Below, piece after piece: positions 58,001 to 64,000 of a stretch of DNA of 64,000 nt. The translations under genes were made by a program, and so were the position numbers. This DNA comes from Pseudomonas viridiflava (GTDB lineage: Bacteria > Pseudomonadota > Gammaproteobacteria > Pseudomonadales > Pseudomonadaceae): contig UVIF01000016.1 in the NCBI GenBank assembly GCA_900596015.1, positions 1 to 64,000 on the forward strand, in the 5' to 3' direction. How positions within the stretch are numbered: the first letter of the stretch is position 1; each line of letters opens with the position of its first letter. The notes beneath the pieces are model-generated. The model was not told where the DNA came from and did no database searches. It saw only the letters and a list, made by a program, of their open reading frames with translations.

Positions 58001-58483
58001 ATCGTCAGCCAGCGCTCCCTGCTGGATGATCCCAGTCCGGTATCTGGTCTGATCCAGCAGTTGGTAAGCAAACTGCGCGATGCAATTAAGTTCCATGTGC
58101 AGGTCTACCTTGCCCGCCATTCCGACTGCCTGGCCCAACTACAAACCGATAGCCACTGGCAACAACTGAGCGAAGAGCAGCGATATGCGATCCTCGACAA
58201 ACGCAAACTGCTCACGCTGGAGCAGCCAACACTGAATGACGCGACAGCCATTATCGACAGCCTGAATGAAGTCAGTCTGGAGCAGTGGACCGACCGCACT
58301 GAATCGTTGGTCAGTAAATTCGATAGCGCTCGAATGGAGGCCGTGCAGCTGCTGCAACCCAAACTGCAGCGCATCAGTCTGCCGCGTAAAACCTTTGAGA
58401 CCGAGGCCGACGTCGACACCTGGATGGCTGAAGTGAAACAGCAGATTCTCGACAAACTCAACGATGGACCGGTGACCTTCTGA
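55019..58483 (+). CDS. brxC: BREX ATPase BrxC
   Basis: The 1154-residue large P-loop ATPase of BREX. Walker A is GFFGSGKSHLAKML (residues 77-90) and a Walker B-like LMVLDEVQQYV lies near 265. The beginning MLNREIYQLDPQQNRLENNGVAEV and length fit type 1 BrxC. A run of seven G (57752-57758) lies in codons near residue 912. It is fused to the operon by a one-base stop/start overlap with pglX. BrxC is required for phage restriction; it is probably the motor or regulatory ATPase of the complex. Confidence 0.93.
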   Translation: MLNREIYQLDPQQNRLENNGVAEVKDDQSAQALKTLRYELQTFVCDGEYQAGLDKILSAYLRNLGSQHEQPGVWISGFFGSGKSHLAKMLRALWTNQPFSDGVSARDIADLPQEVKDYFKELSNAANRHGGLHAASGTLGSGANNNVRLALLNIVFKSADLPEQYHQARFVLWLKKQGIFDQVKDKVETAGDNWDDELEDLYVSRSIAGALLEVDSTLGDDVKGVRQLLREQYPNVQDVTNQQMVDAIHDSLAPQGQFPLTLMVLDEVQQYVGSDTDKAHQVQEVVETCCKHSIFQNKLLFVATGQSALSGMPNLQRLLGRFQIPIQLSDTDVESVIRKVILQKKASAKPQLEQVLQSHLGEISRQLRGTKIEHHQDDEKVMLADYPLLPVRRRFWERVLRIVDTTGTVSQLRNQLKVIHEAAQATADQPLGHVVPADFIYNQISVNLLQTGIISKEISETIGRLSAGDADDKLKSRILGLVLLIGKLPTDPTADCGVRATADMLADLLIDDLNNGKDSIRTSVPKLLQTLADEGLVMPMQTSIGTEYRLQTQESAQWYDTLRQEEADLRGNMQRIENIRVDLLHKELRRQVAQVRLTQGKCNEPRQVIPCFDPELPKDAKEKIYVWVQDGWSIDEKSFLADARSREAAEPTILVFVPARNRSELTTAIIAEHAAHATMEKRGIPNTDAGKDARLAMGTRHGEAQKYVQVLLREIFDGVQVLQAGGNEVDGNSIAERVETAARASLIRLYRDFDVADHPGWGKVYDRASKEGGQNALEVLSYSGDAEQQPVCAAIKRYIGVSKKGSEIRDHFLAAPYGWPQDAIDGGLAILMAAGILIAYDNRNNPVTATTLERKQITQTNFKPESITIRSVDLIKIRGVLTSSGIDCQPGEEAIKLPLLAEKGRELAKRAGGEAPLPKTPDSRLFDELARHSGNTQLKHVLDEQDAIKKAIKDWAGIAQRIEARRSDWTLLKDLLALSRGLSFHTAIQTEVDAIVSQRSLLDDPSPVSGLIQQLVSKLRDAIKFHVQVYLARHSDCLAQLQTDSHWQQLSEEQRYAILDKRKLLTLEQPTLNDATAIIDSLNEVSLEQWTDRTESLVSKFDSARMEAVQLLQPKLQRISLPRKTFETEADVDTWMAEVKQQILDKLNDGPVTF
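57752..57758 (+). repeat. 7-G homopolymer in brxC
   Basis: AGGGGGGGAA in the coding sequence (Ala-Gly-Gly-Glu). A slip of one base would truncate BrxC after about 910 residues. Confidence 0.9.
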
Positions 58484-61400
58484 TGACTCGACAGCCCCTC
58501 GATAAAACCCTGCGTCGTGCGCTGGAGTCCACCGTCGTCAAAGCCCGCGACATCGCCGAACAGGCTGCCACCCAGGCCCTCAAGCGACTGGGTGTAGGTG
58601 ATGCTAAACCGGCCGACTACTTGAATGATGAGCAGAGAAAACTGCGCACCCGCTTGCGTGCCCATGGGCGCCAGTTGGGTGACAGCAAAGACGCCAATGG
58701 ACAGCAAACGATCCATAAGCTGGTCACCGAAGTCGCTTACGAACACTGGCACCGCATGTTGTTTGCGCGCTTTCTGGAACAGAACAACCTGCTCATGTAT
58801 GACGAGCACACGCAATTGAGCCTGGCCGAATGTAACGAGCTGGTGCAAGACCTGGATGTGGCTCGCGACGCACTGGAACGCCGCTGCCAAAGTGGCTGGG
58901 AGCTGGCTGGGGTGCTGGCCTCCAAGATGCTGCCGCAGATCTTCCGCATCGACTCGCCAGTGTTCGAGCTGGAGTTTGCCCCTGAGCATCAGCGCAGCCT
59001 GGAGCAACTGGTCACAGGCCTGACCTCAGAAACCTTTCAGGCCCAGGACAGCCTCGGCTGGGTTTATCAGTTCTGGCAGAGCAAGCGCAAGGAAGAGGTC
59101 AACAAGTCCGAGGTCAAGATCGGCGCCGACGAACTCTCGCCGGTTACCCAGCTGTTCACCGAACACTACATGGTCAGCTTTCTGCTGGACAACAGCCTGG
59201 GTGCCTGGTGGGCCGGCCAGCGCCTGAGCGACAGCGACTGGCAGCACGCCAGCAGTGAGCAGGAGCTGCGCGAAAAAGCCGCCATCCCAGGCGTGCCGCT
59301 CAGCTATCTACGTTTCGTAAAAGATGAAGCGACCCAGCAATGGCAACCCGCCTCCGGCACCTTCGACGCCTGGCCAAAGCGACTGAGCGAACTGACAGCC
59401 CTTGACCCCTGCTGCGGCTCCGGCCATTTTCTAGTCGCCGCCTTTTTGATGTTGGTGCCCATGCGCATGCAGGCCGAGGACCTCACGGCCCAGCAAGCCA
59501 TCGACCGGGTGCTTAGTGACAACCTTCACGGTCTGGAGCTGGATCAACGCTGTGTGGAACTGGCGGCCTTTGCCGTGGCGCTGGAAGCCTGGCGTTACCC
59601 GCAGGCCGGCGGCTACCGCAGCCTGCCGGAAATGCACCTGGCCTGCAGCGGCCTCTCCATCGCCTCCGCTCGCGACGAATGGAAAGAACTTAGCCGCAAA
59701 GCCGGCAAGCAGAACCTGACTATCGCCCTCGACTGGATGTACCAGACCTTCAAGGATGCGCCGGTACTCGGTAGCCTGCTCAACCCACGTCGCAGCAAGG
59801 CCGCACAAATCGCCCAGTGGAGTGAATTGCAACAGCTCCTGGGCGAGGCTCTGCTAAAGGACCAACAGCATGGTGAAGAGGGCGATGATGCAGAGGTGTC
59901 AGCGCACAGCAACCGCCTGGAAGCGGGTATCGTCGCCCAAGGTTTGGCCAAGGCGGTTGATTTGTTGTCCGGTCAATACACTTGGGTCATCACCAACGTC
60001 CCCTATCTGTCACGTGGCAAGCAGAACGACACTCTGAAGGATTTCTGCGAAGAGTATTACCCGGAAGGCAAGAACGATCTGGCCACCGTGTTCCTTGATC
60101 GCTGTCTGGAGTTTTGTGTTGAGGGAGGTACAGCCAGTATTGTCCTGCCCCAGAACTGGCTGTTCCTTACCAGCTACCGCAAGTTCCGCGAGAAGCTATT
60201 GCAGAACGACAGCTGGCATTTGATTGCACGCCTTGGGCCGGGTGCATTCGAAACCATCAGTGGTGAGGTGGTCAAAGCTATTTTGATCAACCTGAGTCGC
60301 GGCAATGCGGCGGGTCAGTCAGCGGACTTGCTTCACCGTGGCGCGCAGGCTAACTGGATTCGTGGGATGGATGTGTCCGAGCCCCGTACAGCGGAAGAGA
60401 AGGCTGCTGGGCTGCTGGCGGATCATGTGAAGAGTGCGGAGCAGAGTAAGCAGTTGGGGAATCCGGGCACCACAATTCAACTAATCGATTCAGAGTCAAC
60501 AGCATTGTTAGGTGATTTGTGCAATGTAAGGGGGGGGACTACAACCGGTGACGCTTTATTGTTTAGAAGAACCTTTTGGGAGGTCGATAACTTCTCCAAT
60601 GGCTGGTCTAAGCAGCAGGGACCAGTTTCATCAATAAGCGACTTTTCTGGTAGGGAGTACATCCTTTTATGGGAGAACGGCGGCGGACAGCTATCAGTAA
60701 GGACTGGCGCTACCATTGCTGGTAGAGACTGTTGGGGAAAACAAGGGATTGCAATTGGAAAAACAGGGTCCTTGTCCGTAACGAGGTATACAGGCGAGAT
60801 ATTTGAAAACGTAGCTTTCATCCTGATACCCAAGGATCCAGATAATTTACCCTCTATATGGGCTTTTTGTAGTTCTCCCGACTTTGCGGATGCAGTACGT
60901 TCCGTCAATCAGGCTCTATGCGTAGATCCTGGTTACTATGAAATGGCTCCCTTTAATTTTGTTCAATGGAGTCAGGTCGCTCAGGATCGATACCCCAACG
61001 GTCTACCTCAGCCCTTCACCAACGACCCCACTCAATGGATTTTCCACGGCCATCCCTGCGGTTCGGTAATTTGGGAGGAACAGGCCAAATGGACCGCCCA
61101 CGGCGAGCTGCGCGTCGATGACAGTGTGCTGCAAGTCGCCGTCGCCCGTCTGCTCGGCTACCGCTGGCCGGCGGAGTTGGATGAAGATATGGAGTTGGCT
61201 GCAGATCAGCGCGCCTGGGTGCCGCGTTGCCAGGAGCTGGACGGATGGGTGGATGACGACGGCATTGTCTGCCTGTCCGCCGTGCGCGGTGAAAAAGCCG
61301 CCGACCAGCGCTTGGAAGCGCTGCTGCAAGCTGCGTATGGCGAATTCTGGACCACACCGCTGAAAAATCGTCTGCTGGAGGCCGTGGGCAGCAAGTCTCT

Positions 61401-61983
61401 CGCCCTCTGGTTACGCGACAAATTCTTCGAGCAGCATTGCAAACTGTTCCTGCACCGGCCCTTTGTCTGGCACATCTGGGACGGCCTCAAGGACGGTTTC
61501 AGCGCCCTGGTTAACTACCACAAACTCGACAAAGCCGGCCTCGAACGTCTGAGCTATACCTACCTGGGCGACTGGATCCGCACCCAGCAAAGCGGCCTGG
61601 CGACGGGTGAAGACGGTGCCCAAGAGCGCCTAGCCGCTGCCGAAGCCTTGAAGCGCGAGCTGGAAGCCATCCTCGAAGGCGAGGCCCCCTACGATATTTT
61701 CGTGCGCTGGAAATCCCTGGCTGAACAACCCATCGGCTGGACTCCCGACCTCAACGATGGCGTACGCCTCAATATTCGCCCGTTCATAAAGGCCCGCGAT
61801 GTCGGCAAAAAAGGTGCCGGCATCCTGCGTTGGGCACCCAACATCAAATGGGCCAAAGACCGCGGTAAAGATGTCGAATCAGCGCCTTGGTCCACCCTCG
61901 GCCTGCAATACGACGAAGGCAAAGGTGCGCGGATTAACGATCATCATCTGACGCTGGCCGATAAGCGCAAAGCGAGAGACTGA
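58483..61983 (+). CDS. pglX: BREX adenine-specific DNA methyltransferase PglX
   Basis: A 1166-residue N6-adenine methyltransferase that marks the host DNA for BREX. SAM-binding motif I is LDPCCGSGHFLVAAF (from about residue 306), and the catalytic motif IV is ITNVPYLSRG (near 503), an N-x-PY form common in PglX. A glutamine- and aspartate-rich target-recognition part follows, about residues 665-830, then a C-terminal region rich in Trp and Lys. The recognition part is AT-richer than the rest and opens with an 8-G tract. The frame is open throughout in this sequence. It directly overlaps brxC and is followed 4 bp later by the DUF932-like gene. Confidence 0.94.
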   Translation: MTRQPLDKTLRRALESTVVKARDIAEQAATQALKRLGVGDAKPADYLNDEQRKLRTRLRAHGRQLGDSKDANGQQTIHKLVTEVAYEHWHRMLFARFLEQNNLLMYDEHTQLSLAECNELVQDLDVARDALERRCQSGWELAGVLASKMLPQIFRIDSPVFELEFAPEHQRSLEQLVTGLTSETFQAQDSLGWVYQFWQSKRKEEVNKSEVKIGADELSPVTQLFTEHYMVSFLLDNSLGAWWAGQRLSDSDWQHASSEQELREKAAIPGVPLSYLRFVKDEATQQWQPASGTFDAWPKRLSELTALDPCCGSGHFLVAAFLMLVPMRMQAEDLTAQQAIDRVLSDNLHGLELDQRCVELAAFAVALEAWRYPQAGGYRSLPEMHLACSGLSIASARDEWKELSRKAGKQNLTIALDWMYQTFKDAPVLGSLLNPRRSKAAQIAQWSELQQLLGEALLKDQQHGEEGDDAEVSAHSNRLEAGIVAQGLAKAVDLLSGQYTWVITNVPYLSRGKQNDTLKDFCEEYYPEGKNDLATVFLDRCLEFCVEGGTASIVLPQNWLFLTSYRKFREKLLQNDSWHLIARLGPGAFETISGEVVKAILINLSRGNAAGQSADLLHRGAQANWIRGMDVSEPRTAEEKAAGLLADHVKSAEQSKQLGNPGTTIQLIDSESTALLGDLCNVRGGTTTGDALLFRRTFWEVDNFSNGWSKQQGPVSSISDFSGREYILLWENGGGQLSVRTGATIAGRDCWGKQGIAIGKTGSLSVTRYTGEIFENVAFILIPKDPDNLPSIWAFCSSPDFADAVRSVNQALCVDPGYYEMAPFNFVQWSQVAQDRYPNGLPQPFTNDPTQWIFHGHPCGSVIWEEQAKWTAHGELRVDDSVLQVAVARLLGYRWPAELDEDMELAADQRAWVPRCQELDGWVDDDGIVCLSAVRGEKAADQRLEALLQAAYGEFWTTPLKNRLLEAVGSKSLALWLRDKFFEQHCKLFLHRPFVWHIWDGLKDGFSALVNYHKLDKAGLERLSYTYLGDWIRTQQSGLATGEDGAQERLAAAEALKRELEAILEGEAPYDIFVRWKSLAEQPIGWTPDLNDGVRLNIRPFIKARDVGKKGAGILRWAPNIKWAKDRGKDVESAPWSTLGLQYDEGKGARINDHHLTLADKRKARD
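60481..60970 (+). other. AT-rich target-recognition segment of pglX
   Basis: By hand count, 60481-60960 has about 46% G+C, while sample blocks of the same gene reach 60% (59401-59460) and 67% (61081-61140). Rare codons such as AGG, TTA and ATA cluster here. The change at the right edge (about 60970-61040) is abrupt. It coincides with where PglX enzymes carry their recognition domain. Confidence 0.7.
60530..60537 (+). repeat. 8-G homopolymer in pglX
   Basis: Eight consecutive G within the codons for Val-Arg-Gly-Gly-Thr, near residue 684. Present frame is ON; a one-base change would shift the frame and remove the last 480 residues. Confidence 0.92.
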
Positions 61984-61987
61984 ATAC

Positions 61988-62965
61988 ATGGAACGTAAAT
62001 GGTCTGCGATGGATCCTGCAGTGGCGTTTTTTCCCGTCGCGTTGAAGCCCGTTTTTATTGAGGCGACCGGTAAGGAAGGCGACCTCTTTAATGCGTCGGC
62101 CTATCAAGCGCTGCCTCGCCATCAGGCGGTGGTAGATAGCCAAGGCGGGCATGTATTTGCAGTAGTGACCGAGGATTACCACTTGGTCACTAACCAGCAA
62201 GCGTATGAGCTGGCAGCAGAAGCGCTGAAGTCGGTGTTCGATTTCACCGCTCTGGAGGATATGGAGTGCCTGAATGTAACGATGCCCAAGTCACGGTCCT
62301 TCTGTCATATAGACCTGATTCACAAGGGCAGTGACTTTGAACCCTGGCAGGACGATCGCTGGGTACCTTTCGTGCGCATTACCAACAGCTACAACCGCAC
62401 CCGTCGCCTGCGTTTTGAGATCGGGTTTTGCCGTTGGATATGCCTGAATGGGGTGATATTCGGCGGCAAAAGTGTGGAAATTAGCTTTGCCCATACCAAG
62501 CAATTGCAAGATGGCATGCGCCGCTGGCATGAGAATCTCGGTGATATTAAAGCGCTTGAACAGTTATTTGTCGGCAAGCTGCGCAACCTTCAGCGCTTTC
62601 ATGTGCCTGCGCGCTGGATGCTGCCCTTGGCTTGCAAAGTGTTTGATGTGCGCCTTTCTAGCGACACCCCGATCAAACCACGCAGAGCCGATGAACTGCG
62701 GCAATTCCGACAGGCTATCGCTGACTTGGCCAGTGACTACTTCGTAGCCATGGGGGAGCAGGGCTATGCCGCTTTAAATGTGCTGACGGACTACGCAAGC
62801 CGTCCCGCGGGTGTCATTGCGCCAGAAGCCATGATGGATGGCTTTCAACACAAAGCTGGTGACTGGATTAATGACTTTGCGCAGCAAATAGAACAGCGAG
62901 ATTTCACCTTCGAAACCTATCTGGCTGATAACCTGGCCACGGCGGAGGCCATCGCCAAACTATGA
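61988..62965 (+). CDS. DUF932-like protein inside the BREX operon
   Basis: A 325-residue protein resembling DUF932 (phage/plasmid-like family TIGR03299): VVTEDYHLVTNQQAYELAAEAL, PFVRITNSYNRTRRLRFEIGFCRWICLNGVIFGG and the later HENLGDIKALEQLF. Members occur on plasmids, phages and defence islands; no biochemical activity is firmly known. It begins 4 bp after pglX and overlaps the DUF262 gene by four bases (ATGA), so it is translated together with both. It is not a core BREX gene. Confidence 0.75.
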   Translation: MERKWSAMDPAVAFFPVALKPVFIEATGKEGDLFNASAYQALPRHQAVVDSQGGHVFAVVTEDYHLVTNQQAYELAAEALKSVFDFTALEDMECLNVTMPKSRSFCHIDLIHKGSDFEPWQDDRWVPFVRITNSYNRTRRLRFEIGFCRWICLNGVIFGGKSVEISFAHTKQLQDGMRRWHENLGDIKALEQLFVGKLRNLQRFHVPARWMLPLACKVFDVRLSSDTPIKPRRADELRQFRQAIADLASDYFVAMGEQGYAALNVLTDYASRPAGVIAPEAMMDGFQHKAGDWINDFAQQIEQRDFTFETYLADNLATAEAIAKL

Positions 62966-64000
62966 TTAAGTCCGTATATAACTACCCGGTTTCCACCCTG
63001 CTCGATATCGAGAGTGGGGTGGTCTATGCCATACCGCGCTACCAGCGTGAATACACGTGGAGCCGGGCGCAGTGGGATGCGCTGTTCGAGGACCTGTTGG
63101 ACAACGAGCTACATTACTTCCTCGGCTCGATCATTTGCATCAACCAGTCGCTAGATGCCCTGACCGTACAAAGCCTAGAGCTGGTAGACGGGCAGCAACG
63201 CATGACCACGCTGTCTTTGCTGCTGGCTGCTATTTATCAGAGTTATCGCATCCTGCCGAATCTGGGCATGGAGCAGCAGATTGAGCTGTACAATCTCAAG
63301 CACAAGCTGGCGCTGAAGAAAAAGCCGGATCAGCCACGTCTCATTCCCCAGGTGCAGAACAACAACCAACAGGACTACTTCGCGGTTCTCGGACAGACCG
63401 GCATTTTGGACGATGTGGATCCTGTTCCGAATGCGGGCAACCGTCGGGTGCTGAAAGCCTTTCGGCATTTTATCAGTCGCATTGAGTTGTACCTGGAGCA
63501 CAGCGCTGACCCCATCGCCAGCTTGCAAGCCCTTCTGGAGAAGGTAAACACCGCCACCCTAGTCAAGATTGAGGTCGCCGGGCATTCCGACGCTTATACC
63601 CTGTTTGAGTCGCTGAACAATCGCGGTGTACCGCTTACGGCCATTGACCTGATCAAGAACAAGTTACTGGCAGTTCTGGAGTCCAAAGACCCCGGCAGCA
63701 TCGATACGCAGTACAACCGCTGGAAGAAGGTGATTGACGCCCTGGGCGATGACTATGCCGTGCAGGAGCGCTTCTTCCGTCAGTATTACAACGGCTTCAA
63801 ACCCGATTTGAAGAATGTCGTTTCAGTACCGGTGGCCACTAAGTCAAATCTGATGCAGGTGTATGAAAAGCTCATAGCACATGATGCTGAGGGCTTTTTG
63901 CACACCATGATTCGCCTATCCAGTCGATATGCCCAAATCGTCGGCTACCGTGTAGTGCCTGAGCAGCCCAAACTCTCCAGCCTGCTACTCTCGCTGGACC
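62962..64000 (+). CDS. DUF262 (GmrS-like) protein, truncated by the window end
   Basis: At least 346 residues, open to the window edge. The N-terminus has the DUF262 signature IPRYQREYTW (near residue 29), the nucleotide-binding DGQQRMTTLSLLLAAIY (about 74-90) and FESLNNRGVPLTAIDLIKN (about 217-235). DUF262 is the GmrS half of the modification-dependent type IV enzymes GmrSD, and of BrxU, which restricts phages with modified cytosines in some BREX loci. Whether a DUF1524 HNH nuclease (GmrD part) follows cannot be seen. ATG 62962 overlaps the previous stop. It is absent from a plain frame listing only because it has no stop in the window. Confidence 0.85.
   Translation, partial: MIKSVYNYPVSTLLDIESGVVYAIPRYQREYTWSRAQWDALFEDLLDNELHYFLGSIICINQSLDALTVQSLELVDGQQRMTTLSLLLAAIYQSYRILPNLGMEQQIELYNLKHKLALKKKPDQPRLIPQVQNNNQQDYFAVLGQTGILDDVDPVPNAGNRRVLKAFRHFISRIELYLEHSADPIASLQALLEKVNTATLVKIEVAGHSDAYTLFESLNNRGVPLTAIDLIKNKLLAVLESKDPGSIDTQYNRWKKVIDALGDDYAVQERFFRQYYNGFKPDLKNVVSVPVATKSNLMQVYEKLIAHDAEGFLHTMIRLSSRYAQIVGYRVVPEQPKLSSLLLSLD

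Overview
The window is a high-GC Pseudomonas chromosome segment, most like the P. putida group. Pointers are a Pseudomonas-type 5S rRNA, a recC-recB-recD operon, mmsAB next to a LysR regulator, mdaB, a DppBCDF-type transporter, and a family of imperfect palindromic REP elements (core CGCGGCTTGCGCCGCTGCTAC and its complement) in several intergenic gaps.

Layout. 1-176: end of an rRNA operon (5S rRNA and terminator). 261-6745: a complete IS66-family transposon. It has matching terminal inverted repeats at 269 and 6737 and a perfect 8-bp target duplication (CGCGAAGC). Between tnpC and the right end it carries a cargo that looks like a cif operon: a divergent TetR repressor, an MFS transporter, an exported Cif-type epoxide hydrolase and a VOC protein. 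It sits 52 bp upstream of recC. 6798-31661: conserved core genes (recCBD, a LysR regulator with mmsAB, a DUF4432 protein, mdaB with a LysR regulator, a lipoprotein, a chemoreceptor, a ketoglutarate-semialdehyde-type dehydrogenase, a CheY/CheC-like regulator with a diguanylate cyclase, and an MFS permease). 32127-42028: an uptake and oxidation cluster with two paralogous FAD oxidoreductases around an IclR regulator, a five-gene peptide-type ABC importer and an isochorismatase-fold hydrolase. 42208-48945: a membrane protein, a TonB-dependent receptor and small or orphan genes, including a short XRE regulator with a striking leader.

49036-64000 is a defence and mobile island. An IS21-family element (6-bp target duplication, istA broken by an in-frame stop) is followed by AlpA and a YagK/inovirus Gp2-type HUH protein, typical phage-satellite genes. 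Then comes a BREX type 1-like operon: brxR, a BrxA-position gene, brxB, brxC, pglX, a DUF932-like gene and a DUF262 (GmrS-like) gene that runs off the window. The expected pglZ and brxL are not seen and should lie beyond 64000. pglX has an 8-G tract at the start of an AT-richer stretch that looks like an exchanged target-recognition domain, so this methyltransferase may be both phase-variable and specificity-variable.

The two most notable objects are the IS66 transposon carrying the cif-like cassette and the BREX locus with the DUF932-DUF262 insert. All functional calls rest on motif recognition by eye; no database search was run.
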